Origin: Trichobilharzia szidati
Lineage: Eukaryota > Platyhelminthes > Trematoda > Strigeidida > Schistosomatidae
DNA length: 64,000 nucleotides
Direction: 5' to 3'
Assembly: GCA_944472155.2 (NCBI GenBank)
Contig: OX235271.1
Coordinates: 29,210,977 to 29,274,976, forward strand
The position numbers and the translations under genes are program-made. Numbering within the stretch: the first letter of the stretch is position 1; each line of letters starts with the position of its first letter. This document shows positions 20,255 to 30,367 of the stretch, in pieces. Under the pieces are notes generated by a model that had not been told where the DNA came from, searched no databases, and saw only the letters and a list, made by a program, of their open reading frames with translations.

Positions 20255-20798
20255 GATCCGGATTTTCAACTCCAATGTGAAGTCAGTGCTAATCACTACA
20301 CGTATCAGAGACTTGCACTGCGCGTCATAAAGAGCATCTCAAACAAATTACAGACCTTCATCAACAGTTGTCTTCGCTCAACACTCAAGATCAGATGGCC
20401 GGCCAGAAAAGATCAGCAATGGTGAGAGATCTCTGGCAATGAGCGAACCAACCAACCGAGCAGGAACCGATTGTGAAACAGATAGGCAGGAAGAAATGGA
20501 GGGAGATGGATTGGCTGGCCATACTCTGAGAAACCAACCTTCAAGTGACATCACTAGACAAGCCATCGCTCGAGTGAAACGCGAAGGGGAAGCGGCGAGT
20601 TGGTCGTCAGTGCAAGGGTGAGGATGACTTGGAGGAGGTGATGTGAAGAGGAGATGAAAACGTGTAGGCAGACTTGTAGCCAGGTGAAGACTGTAGCAGA
20701 GAACCGAACGCAATGGAGAAGCACGGCTGAAGCCCTATGTTCCTCTAGGAATAAAAGGAAATAAAAATAGTAATATATATGATTGTACAGCCTGATAA
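20238..20798 (+). mobile_element. N1b 3' end with perfect 17-bp target duplication
   Basis: ATTGTACAGCCTGATAA occurs at 20238-20254 and 20782-20798 and brackets a 527-bp N1b C-terminal segment with an A/T-rich tail. It is inserted inside the hammerhead-like motif of PLE-A. Protein pieces: TRQAIARVKREGEAASW near 20550. Confidence 0.95.
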
Positions 20799-20850
20799 TA
20801 ACTTCTTTGAAAAGATTCTCTTCACTGAATCACTTGTTTTGATTTTTTTG
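20799..20850 (+). mobile_element. PLE-A fold-back 3, end of right arm
   Basis: This is the rest of the hammerhead-like motif: GAAA, a small hairpin and CACTGAATCACTTG, as at 33320-33350. Confidence 0.7.
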
Positions 20851-21089
20851 TTGTTGTGACCACTGATTTTTGCCAATAAGTCAAAAAATGTACTCACACA
20901 CAATTTTACTATAGCATTCAAACTATCAGTACACATTTCTCGGAAATGAGAAATGAAAATATCATGAGAGATTAGTGCATGCTTCAAATGTGTGTTACGT
21001 AATATTCCATGGATTACATTTTTCTTGAAGATCTTGAATGAAGAGGTGGAAATTGTCAGTTTTCTGCATTCCAGTAACGATAACTAAGG

Positions 21090-21290
21090 TCAGGAAAGTG
21101 GTAGCACAAACGTCTTCAGAATAAACAGGTCTGCCTTATTGAGGAGGAATCGAATGGATTCAGCGGTATGTAGAAGACGACCTCGTAAGGCAAAATTAAG
21201 ATTATTCGGAGTGCTTCATTATTACCAAATTTAAGCTCACTATCTATAAAGCGTGTGAAAATAGAGCTACGAATGGATGAAATCTCTGTC
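21090..21290 (-). pseudogene. PLE C-terminal remnant
   Basis: The minus strand reads NNLNFALRGRLLHTAESIRF and then ILKTFVLPLS before a stop, equivalent to the PLE-F C-terminus (RLRLLHIAEVVAIRST). The N-terminal side is too decayed to follow beyond 21290. Confidence 0.65.
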
Positions 21291-21744
21291 GGTTGATTCC
21301 TACAACACTGTTTATAGATCTCATGCTTCCTTCATTTAAACTATTCATATCCTGAGAAAATCCTAAATCTGTACGTTTTGACGATAAGTAGTTCAGAAAA
21401 AATTTGTATCGCTTGAATTTTCCTGTCTTGTGTATCTTCCAACACTGGCAGCGCTAACACTTTCCAGAAGTTTTATTCCCTTTGAAGCGCTTCCAAATTT
21501 TAGCATACACAAAATAGCAGTAACTTTTAAAGTTATTTGTTTGGATGTAGCTAGTGACGTTCATCCTATTTGGGGCACATCATCTGGATTTATCTGCATC
21601 TTCAGTAAGTGGTGCTGTTTCCATTGTTACTTCACTCTAGCACTCATCATTGCGAATACTTAAGCATTATTCACCAAGCCAGTGTCTCACGGAAACTCCA
21701 AGCCTTTGCAATCAATATGATTTGAAATGAGATCTATTATAGTA
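21291..21744. other. Unassigned stretch with an orphan frame
   Basis: A plus-strand frame of 77 codons at 21430-21663 (starting MYLPTLAALTLSRSFIPF) matches no element I know and has no coding support. It may be chance. Confidence 0.3.
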
Positions 21745-22965
21745 TTATAGTAAGTACTCATGAAGCCTGTTGCATTGAGGGGATTTAGATTGAAACCAAG
21801 TCTAATGCAAAATACCTCGGTCTACTTCTATCTTCCGACCTTACTTGGACATCTCATATCCTAACGATTTCTAAGAAAGTGTTCTGTCTAACCTACTACA
21901 TTAAGAAACTTAGACAATCTGGAATCGCCCAACCTCTACTTTCACAATTTGTCACCTCTTGTATCTTACCTATTCTACTTTACTGCTCCTCGTTAGTCTT
22001 TCCTGGGCTACTGAAAAAGGACTACACCATTCTGAGAAGGATGTTGAAAGTAGTAAGTAGGACTAGTGGTGTAAAACTCAGTCAGCTCGTCACTACATTA
22101 GTTGAAAGGCATCTGAATACATGCGGAAAATGGTCAAAAACCATACTCTCTGACCCCCAATACCCCCTCTATTCCCAAATCTCGCCTTGTATCTCATCAA
22201 GTGTGAAACCTATGATTTGCTTTGCTGTTGATAACATAATTTTAGGCTCTTTTATTTCTCTCTTATTTGGTATTCTTTAGTGAACTCCTTCTTAAACATA
22301 CTTAGCTACCTAAATTATTAACATTGGCTTCCTTTTTTGTACTTTATTCCTTCTATTTTGTATCCACTGGTTCCGACTCTATTAGCACTATGAGTATTAC
22401 AAAATTGTCCTGTCATTAACCATCATGTAATTATTAGTTTTGTGGTTGCTTTTCTTATTTTCTATACTTTTCGGCAATATTAAACTGACAATCACCATCT
22501 TAAAATTTTGTATTATGCAGGATTACTCACTCTACCACTACAAACACTGCATTAGACCTGATAAAAAAGAACCCTGAAATGTTATTTTATGATTGTTTAG
22601 AGTTGTTCAATTAAATTAACTGATCATCTTGACGATAAACATTCTTAAATATCATTCCATAACTTCTTGTATGACTATAGCTTTACTGTCACCATGCATA
22701 ATCATATTATAGTTTCCACTACCCAATACTGAGATATTATTATATGCTGTTTATTTTCCTTTCTACTTCTTGGTATTTTTTCACATTTTTTAAATTACTT
22801 TTGTGTTTTTTTTGCTGTTGTTGTCTTTATATTTATTTTTTGAAATACTCCTTTTAATGTTTGATAAAATTAGATGCAAATACCGTAGATATGTGCTGAA
22901 ATTTCCACACTGTATCACTAGTACTGTTTCTGGAATAAAGCAAATTATTATTATTTATTATATTA
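21745..22965 (+). mobile_element. CR1 (SR1-like) copy 3, 5'-truncated, internal deletion
   Basis: It matches copy 1 from about 13165 to 14519. Relative to copy 1 it lacks about 110 bases after the coding block ending ISPCISS (break near 22200). The tail is GGAATAAAGCAAATTATT with an ATT repeat. Confidence 0.85.
21879..22280 (+). pseudogene. CR1 C-terminal domain
   Basis: The 133-codon frame reads FCLTYYIKKLRQSGIAQPLL, SQFVTSCILPILLYCSSLVF, PGLLKKDYTILRRMLKVVSR, TSGVKLSQLVTTLVERHL and ISPCISS, then runs through the deletion junction. This is the CR1 region after the RT. Copy 1 has the same text broken by a frameshift, so copy 3 is better preserved here. Confidence 0.85.
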
Positions 22966-23539
22966 GTTTCAAGATCTTGTTGTTACATGTCACTGTTAGT
23001 AGTACACTTAGAATTAATCTCTGATACCAAGTTCTCAGACACCTCATCCTGTAAGAAACCATTGATTCCCCCTTCATCTTTTTAAATAGGACAGAAAGGA
23101 TGGCTAGCGCAGAATAAGATGGTATCATTATGTCGCTGGTCTCATATATTCCATTAAGTTTTACACTGACCGTACTGACAGACATGTTTTTAGCGTAACT
23201 GCAGTTAAGCAACATTATATCAGCTAACGGGAGGCTTCAAAAAATACTTAAATGAATGTGTACAGAAGTGACACCTATTTCGCCGGCATACAGGAAAGCT
23301 AGAATACTTTGTGAAAAAAAAGGATTTGTGTGAGAAAGACAAGAAACGAATAAATTACTGATAAGTAGTTAATAAGTTGAATTCCTTTAAAGCACGAGTT
23401 GTGTTCAAAATGAAGGAAGCTATCAGTACTTTTTTTTCTAAATAACGTGACCTCTTTTGTTTTCTATTTCATTTGATTGCATAATCTCTTAGTTTAGTCT
23501 TTCTCCTCTCCATCTATAGAAATCTATTTTAGTTGTCAG
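22966..23539. other. Unassigned stretch
   Basis: The 85-codon minus frame at 22958-23215 overlaps the CR1 tail and resembles nothing. No repeat match was seen. Confidence 0.35.
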
Positions 23540-23680
23540 TGGATTGGTCTCATAACCTTAATGTTTTTGGGTCGACCCCTGGTGCAGTACAGAATAATCC
23601 CGAAATAGGAAAAATAGCTCCCTTCTGGTAATCAATGGTTCTCTAATTCATATTAGTCCGTAACTTGAATTAATTCAAAT
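23540..23680 (+). repeat. S2 (Sm-alpha-like) SINE, degenerate
   Basis: The tRNA-like head (TTGGTCTCATAACC, GGGTCGACCCCTGG) is followed by a decayed hammerhead block (CCCGAAATAGGA) and the usual downstream segment (CAATGGTTCTCTAA). Confidence 0.55.
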
Positions 23681-24175
23681 TCCTGTAAACCAGCACTTGT
23701 TTGTTAATTGTCACTTCAATCAATTTTGACCGTGTCATTTTATACTCCTCATCATCATCTCTTTTTGTCTTCATCCATACCCTCTGAAGATTGTGCTGTT
23801 GACCGTAACACTGTGTCATATGGATTCGAAACTCAAGGGGGCGACATTAATTCCTTAAAGGTTGAAAATAAACATTGCTAATGAGTACTAATAAGCACGA
23901 AATCTATGTACAAATCTTCCTACAGTTTGCCTTCAACCACCCAACTGTTAGTCCCATCTGGAAAGATAAATTCATCGTATTTTGCAGAAACTTTGAGTTG
24001 AGACAGGAGTGCCGAGCGGATGCCATATGCGGTAATCACGAGTATCGCTTGTCTATTTCAAAAACGGGTACAATAGCCAACCGATCTCTAAGTCCACTTC
24101 TTAAGATAGAGCACACAAAAGACAAGACGGAGAGTAACAATATATTCTAAAAAGGGAAACAGCGATAAAAGGAGA
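23681..24175. other. Unassigned stretch with an orphan frame
   Basis: A 91-codon frame at 23875-24150 has no recognisable motif. There is no element signature. Confidence 0.3.
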
Positions 24176-24240
24176 TGGACCAAAATTATTCCTCGAAACG
24201 TGTGTGTGATTTATCAAAATAAAACCTTATCTATAATGAA
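24176..24240 (+). repeat. R3 repeat, partial
   Basis: CTCGAAACG, then GTGATTTATCAAAATAAAA, then TATCTATAATGAAG, as in 27136-27262 and 49084-49215. Confidence 0.55.
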
Positions 24241-25225
24241 GACACACATATCCCTCTCATTCAAAATTTGAAATTTCCATTATTTTATTATTACTACTAA
24301 TGAGTAGTTAGAAATATCCGAAACAATTTCGGGCGTTTTGATTTAACAAAGCTTAAATCTGAAAACTAATTTTTCAAGTATTAAATTATAAAGACTGATT
24401 GGTTTCATTGTAGATTTCATGGTGAACCGCCATCAATTAGAACAGTTTTTAAAACTAAGTAGCACTTGGTAGATATATGTGTCAATGAGATCACTCAGGA
24501 TCGAATCCGGAACCTCTAAGTTACATGACAAGCCTAATGATCATTCAGACACTGGGACACAGTATTTTTATTGTTTCTAATGCCTATATGAACTTCTTTT
24601 CGACTTAAAACTTGGTGCAGTAATAAGCACTAGATAATACGATTTTAAATACTACTTAATGACTGCCTTTATGAAGTGAATTGTGACACGAGTAGTCAAC
24701 TTGGGAGGCCTATGTCTATAGCACTGGCTGACGCGAGTTGTAGTTGGACTCCTTTCAGTATTATATATTCGTTTTTCTGAAAATTGTTAATAAGCAGTGA
24801 ATGTAGGTCTTCATGTTATTTTCCTCTGTTTAACACTAATTTTAAGTGCACTACTGCAGCGACAGAAGGCAAGAGTCAGGCAATAGATCGTTTATTAAGG
24901 AAAATCAACACACATTTATAGATTTTAATGTACATTATTGTAGATTATTGTTAGTAGAAAATACAGTCTTTTGATTGGTTGTTTCTCACACAAAGTTAAC
25001 TTTGCATCTCTTTGTGGTTGTGTCAGATCATCCATATGCTAACTGTATCCGCCAGCCTACGCAAAGCCTTTGTTCTCATTTTCTCACCACCCATATTGGG
25101 GACATAAACATTGACGTCAATTACTGTCTTCCAACTTTGGCTAGCAGCCAGCTCTCACCACACTACAACAGCTATTCCTTTCACCTTCCTAACCACAAAT
25201 GTAAGCTTAACTTAATAAAATACAG
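24241..25225. other. Unassigned stretch with a tRNA-like trace
   Basis: A minus-strand tRNA-like box (GGATCGAATCCGGAACC at about 24500) may be a SINE scrap. A 99-codon frame at 24975-25274 has no recognised motif and runs into the S1 tail. Confidence 0.35.
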
Positions 25226-25437
25226 TCAATTTCCTACGACTATTTTTTTATTTTTATTTTTACTTTTATTATAGCTTGATTCCACACAGTATTTCGGTAC
25301 AAGTATGAAATTTTCAGCATGTGATATCGGTAGCCCAGATTTTGCAGGCCGACCATAGATATCAGGTTTGCGTTGGCGCGGGATCGAATCTCGGACCATG
25401 TGCATGGTCGACGAGAGTCCTAACCGCTGTGCCACCG
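25226..25437 (-). repeat. S1 tRNA-headed SINE
   Basis: The minus strand has box A TGGCACAGCGG, box B GATTCGATCCC, the same body as 10440-10510 and an A-rich tail (plus-strand T-run at 25240-25270). Confidence 0.85.
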
Positions 25438-26149
25438 ATTATTCCCCGTAGTAATCAACCAGTGAACTTCTCAGTTATTTATGTATACGAAGATATGTAG
25501 ATAACTTTACTTGTTCTTCTACTATTTCATTGGGAAAAATCTATAAATAGATTAATCAATGAAAATAGAAAGTATTGATTCATTCAAGTTCCCCTCGAAT
25601 TGGTCATTCATACACTTGATGGTAGGACGCTAGCCGACCGAATAATAGATCCAGATTCAATTCTCGATCGAGGTACTCCTAAAGCTCATTTAGTTTCCTA
25701 GTTGATAGTAGGTCTTGAAAAGAAAGAAGGCTGAACGTCAGGCTAGCGACTCTACCGCATGAAAAGCAACACTGTCACCGCTTGAGGCCCAATGTCCCAC
25801 TTGCAATTCTAAAGAATGAAAAAAGCACCATATAGGTGAGTCATTCTAGTTTAGGACTCTTCTAAAGTGCACACTCAACTGCTCATTAAAGATCATATTT
25901 TACAAGCTAGGTCTGTTGACCATTCATTCAGTGGATGGAAGAAGAATCAAATGACCCATGAGCTCTGACTTCTCCCAATTAGTAACACGGCATCATCACC
26001 TTTTAACGTCATTTGTGAGTACCTAGTTGTCTTCTGGTAGTCTAGTAGTCACCACTTTTTATCAGAACTGCACGAAGTGTATCCATAATCAGTAACTAAT
26101 GATCAACTCGTTGAATTACTACATTAATGTGTTTGGTTGAATAAATGTA
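25438..26149. other. Mostly unassigned; tRNA-like trace at 25610-25690
   Basis: AGATCCAGATTCAATTCTCG near 25648 looks like a box B of another SINE. The rest shows no element. Confidence 0.35.
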
Positions 26150-26646
26150 TTTCATGTGAAGTCACTTCTTCTATACGGGTCAGAAATTTGACCAGCGTTT
26201 CACAAAAAGGATTTCCAACAAACTACAGACATTTATCAAGAGCTTCTCCCTTCGCTGGCTGCATCCATACTCAAGATCAGCCGGCCTACCGGCCAGAAAT
26301 AATTAGCAACAAGAAACTCTGACCGGGAACAAACCAAACAATAGCTGTTTGCCCAACAAATATGCAGGAGAAAATGGAGATAGATTGGAAATACGTTGAG
26401 GAGGACATCAAATGATTTCAAGCGTAGTACAGGCCATGGCTCGACAAGGGATTCCAATGGAGAGCAACGAGTGGGTCTTCATTGGGACAATGACATAGAG
26501 GAGATCGTGTGGTGAGGAGGAGGAGGTGAGCGATTATGGTCAGACGTAGACGCAGCTGAAGAGAACGGCAGAGAGTAGAAGAAAGTGGAGGTGTGTTGTT
26601 GAAGCCCTGTGTTTTACTTGGAACCCAAGGGAATAATGATAATAAT
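26150..26646 (+). mobile_element. Old N1 3' end
   Basis: It retains the C-terminal order of N1 in shattered frames (CTTCTTCTATACGGGTCAGA, AACAAACTACAGACATTTAT, GGAGAAAATGGAGATAGATT) and the closing GGAACCCAAGGGAATAATGA. It is more divergent than N1a or N1b. Confidence 0.75.
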
Positions 26647-27135
26647 GTTCCTTAAGTCACTTGAGTTCTTATAAATTCGAATGGCTTACTGATTCATTCG
26701 AAGACTTTGATAATAACTGAAATTTCGTGCAAGGACTTTCTTATGCATCTTTTTTCATTCAATATAATGAAGAAATAACACATTCAAACAAATAAAGAAA
26801 ATATTACTGCCTACCAAGTTTTATTCAAAAACACATGAACACCCATAAGGAAATTCAAAGTAGTAATGAAAATAAATATAAATAATAAGGAATTCAAAGC
26901 CTTCAGTAGTACTGCTATGTTAAAGAAGTAATATCAGAAGCCCTATGGAGAATTCTTAATAAAGGTTGTGCTTAGAATGGTATTAACACCGACTAACCAA
27001 CTCACCCAGAGACAAAATCTCTTAGCCTAAGGATCTAACAGATTAGATTAAGGCGAAATAATACGATGTATAATAATGTCCGTGAAGTCAGTTACCTAAG
27101 TCAAACTAGTAAATCGATGTAAGTCAAATCAACAG
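26647..27135. other. AT-rich unassigned stretch
   Basis: No frame or repeat match. Confidence 0.35.
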
Positions 27136-27262
27136 AACATAAGAATTCAGTGCCTTGATATGATTATGAGCAGTAATAATTTGTGCTCGAAACGTGGTCG
27201 CATCAGTTAATATTTCTGTATAACACTGTGTGATTTATCAAAATAAACAGTATCTGAAACGA
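27136..27262 (+). repeat. R3 repeat, left half
   Basis: GATATGATTATGAGCA, GTGCTCGAAACG, TATAACACTGTG and TCAAAATAAA match 49091-49171. The repeat continues at 28949 after the N1a insertion. Confidence 0.7.
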
Positions 27263-27263
27263 A

Positions 27264-28948
27264 GGACTCTTGAACCGACCACCACCTACAACCCGTTCAA
27301 AATTACCAACAACAGCACGTACACAACTGCAAGTTGACACCAACCCTCCAACGAAAACTGAAGTCATGAATGCAATCAAGCTTCTGAAAGCTAGAAAAGC
27401 AGCTGGACCAGATAAAATAACCCCTGAAGCACTGAAAGCGGACCCAGAGACGACAGCAGACATGCTGACTCCATTATTGCAAAAGATCTGGAAAGAGGGA
27501 AAGGTGCCTAATGACTGGAGGAAAGGTTACCTCGTGAAACTAACAAAGAAGGGCGACCTAGGACTCTGCAAGAACTGGCGAGTAATCATGCTCCTGTCGA
27601 CGCCAAGTAAAATCCTGAGTCGCATCATGCTGGAGAGAATAAAAGACGCACTGGATACAGAACTCCGATCAGAACAAGCTGGATTCAGGAAAGGCAAATC
27701 ATGTTCTGACCGAATTGCAACTCTACGCATTATCATCGAACAAAGCATGAAATGGCAATCAAATCTCTACCTCAACTTCATAGACTTTGAGAAGGCCTTC
27801 GACAGCGTTGACCGCGAAGTAATTAGGAAACCACTCAAGTACTACGGCGTACCCCAAATATTCATCAACCTTATTCAACAGCTGTACGACAACGGCACAT
27901 GTCAAGTCATCCACAACGGAAAACTCAGAGAGGCGTTTGGAGTAAACACAGGAGTCACACAAGGGTGCTTATTATCACCAATGATATCCTAATTAATTGT
28001 GTTGGACTGGATTATGCGTCAGACAGTGGGAAACGAGAAGACAGGGATATCCTGGACCGACGTGAAGAACCTAGAAGACCTGGATTTCGCGCGTAGATGA
28101 TTTATGTTTGCTGTCACACAAAATCGAAGACTTACAAACGAAAACCGACAAAATGGTCGAAGAAGCAGCCAGAGAAGACAGGACTCCAGGTGAACATAGA
28201 CAACACGGAGGTCATGAAAATAACCAACCAATAACAACAACAGCGTCAGCAACATCCAGCGCCAATCACCATCAACGGGAGGGATTTGAAACAGGTTACT
28301 TCATTCACTCACTTATCTAGGGAGCATTGTCTCAACTACATGAGGAACGGACGACGATGTCAAATCGAGCGAGAATCGGGAAGTCGAGAAACACATTCAT
28401 CAACCTGAAACCAATCTGGAAATCTTCCGCTGTCACTCAGCCTGCATCAACAACAAAGTGATTCGGATTTTCAATACAAACGACGTCAAGTCAGTCAGTT
28501 CTTCTATACGGATGGATCAGAAACTTGGCGGTGGGTCACAAAGAATATTTCCACCTTTATCAACAACTGTCTTCGTTCGTTCTATGCTGAAGATCAGATG
28601 GCCGGAAAGAACAAGAACCAACAAGAAACTATGGGAACAAACAAAACAAGAACCAATCGGCTAACAAATATGCAGGAGAAAGTGGAGATGGATTGGACAC
28701 TCGCTGAGCAGAGGAGGCCGCTGGGTGACATCGCGCGTCAGGCCAGTGCTCGAGTGGAACCCGAAAGGGAAGCGGCGAGTGGGACGTCAGTGCAAGGGTG
28801 ACATAGAGGAGATCGCGTGAAGAGGAGTTGAAACAATATGGTCTAACATGGATGCAGGTTAAAAGTACAGCAGAAGACAGAAGCAAGTGGAGACGTGTAG
28901 TTGAAGCCCTATGTTCCACTAGGAACCCAAGGGAACAATAATAATAAT
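27264..28948 (+). mobile_element. N1a retrotransposon inside R3
   Basis: The copy runs from the RT N-terminal part to the 3' end (GGAACCCAAGGGAACAATAA, ending about 28948). The R3 sequence on both sides carries ATCTGAAACGAAG and ATCTGTAATGAAG, a probable 13-bp target duplication with two differences. Confidence 0.9.
27270..27992 (+). pseudogene. N1a reverse transcriptase, 240 codons open
   Basis: The frame reads MNAIKLLKARKAAGPDKI, KIWKEGKVPNDWRKGYLV, KILSRIMLERIKDALDTELR, SEQAGFRKGKSCSDRIATL, LNFIDFEKAFDSVDREVI (motif A) and FGVNTGVTQGCLLSPMI (motif B) before a stop at about 27990. It is the longest intact N1 frame in the window. Sequence continues, frame-shifted, as VDWIMRQTVGNEKTGISW to the FADD box, which carries a 4-nt insertion at 28092-28095. 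The endonuclease is missing. The RT lacks its catalytic box in this frame and is almost certainly inactive. Confidence 0.85.
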
Positions 28949-29000
28949 CTGTAATGAAGTTATACCTTCTACCATAGTGCCCAATTTTTATACTTATAGA
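28949..29000 (+). repeat. R3 repeat, right half
   Basis: It continues the R3 order: ATGAAGTTATACC, TCTACCATAGTGCCCAA. Confidence 0.65.
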
Positions 29001-29459
29001 AAACAAACTTTGGTGGCTTAATAACCAGACATATTCAATGAAGAACAATAATATAATTTATCAAATATAATAATGGTGGTGACATCTACAAAGGTCAGAC
29101 TGGGAAATCGAGGTCAAATAAATCTTCGAAATATAGGATTTTTGTTAGATTAAAAATCTTAAATAGTCTAGAAGCAATCCCTGCTTTTGAAATGCATTCA
29201 CACTCTCATTTGACAACACAAAAGGGTGATATAAGTTGAAAGGACAAAAAAAAATATAATTAGGTGTTCAGAGAGAAGTTAATCACTGAATATTTGTACA
29301 TCGCGTAAACACCAAAATGCATGGAAATGAAGTGAGACAACATCACTACACGAGGTGATACTCCACCACAGTTTCCTGTAGTAGCTAAATTATTCACCTC
29401 ACATAACGTGATCTGCTTGGTGTTATTGACCACAATAGCGAAAATATTTGCTTAAAAAA
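29001..29459. other. Unassigned stretch
   Basis: No frame or repeat match seen. Confidence 0.35.
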
Positions 29460-29640
29460 TGGTATACTACTGATTGGTTGAAATGAGTAGCTGTATACCT
29501 GCATGTCAACCATTGGTGCTTGCCAGCCAAGCTGCAGTTTCGCTTGTTTGGAGCCAACCTCATTAGCAATGTACCCAGTTTTGCATTCAGCTCAGACAGT
29601 TGATTTCTGACTAGTTACCCAGGTGAACTGAATTGGTAAA
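29460..29640 (+). repeat. R1 repeat
   Basis: It starts TACTACTGATTGGTTGAAAT and GAGTAGCTGTATACC, matching both arms of 11029-11218 and the inverse of 41090-41245. Confidence 0.6.
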
Positions 29641-30144
29641 ACCTTAAATCAAGTTCGGCAATTGCAATTTGCACAGTTTGAAGAGCTGAAATTTTAACAT
29701 AATTACATCCGATAATCAAAATGATTCGGATCACAATCTCTGATCTATTCTTCAGTGTCTTTCTCAATGATATCAGTTCGTGATCCAACTTCAAATATAT
29801 TAGGATATTAATAAACGACATTAACTTTGAAATTATGTAGCGGACTAGATAATTTCGCACATTAAACAGTTATGTATTATACTACTTTTTATTTATAAGT
29901 AGCTTAAAGCGGATAGCGCAGAAAAGTGGAAGGGAGTTGCAACATACAGATAAGATATTAAAATGAATAAATGGTCAAATTAAAGTATCTCTAAAAAGCA
30001 TTAGGATACAGCTTTCAGTGGTTCAACCTATTTTTTATATATCACTTCTTATAGGCACTAAGTTACTTTGATTTATTTAAAGACAAATATGTTCCGTTGA
30101 AATAGATTCAAGGAAAATTCTCATTGTAACAAGTAGAAAATCAA
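29641..30144. other. AT-rich unassigned stretch
   Basis: An 81-codon minus frame at 29615-29860 has no recognisable motif. Confidence 0.35.
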
Positions 30145-30367
30145 AACAAGTGGTGATTCAGCGAAGAGACTCTTTTCAACGAATTTATTATCAAGCTGTA
30201 CAGCCGTACATATGTGGTTTTTAAGAAGTTACATCCGGTGAGGGAACTGAATCATAGGTGTGAATGCATTAAATAATAATACTAATATGAAATGCTATTA
30301 AAATTAAAATATTTGTGATTTTATTCATAGTTCAATGTCAAGTGGTAAAACAATTCGTGTCATTACA
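30145..30367 (-). mobile_element. PLE-A fold-back 2, left arm
   Basis: Hammerhead-like end (30157-30200) and terminal segment on the minus strand, up to GTGTCATTACA. The element resumes at 32588 (ACATACATAGAAAAATTC), as shown by the uninterrupted copy at 17000-17030. Confidence 0.85.
30157..30200 (-). ncRNA. Hammerhead-like motif of PLE-A
   Basis: Minus strand: stem I CAGC/GCTG, CTTGATAA in place of the core box, GAAA, hairpin AGA-GTC-TCT, TC. Confidence 0.55.
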
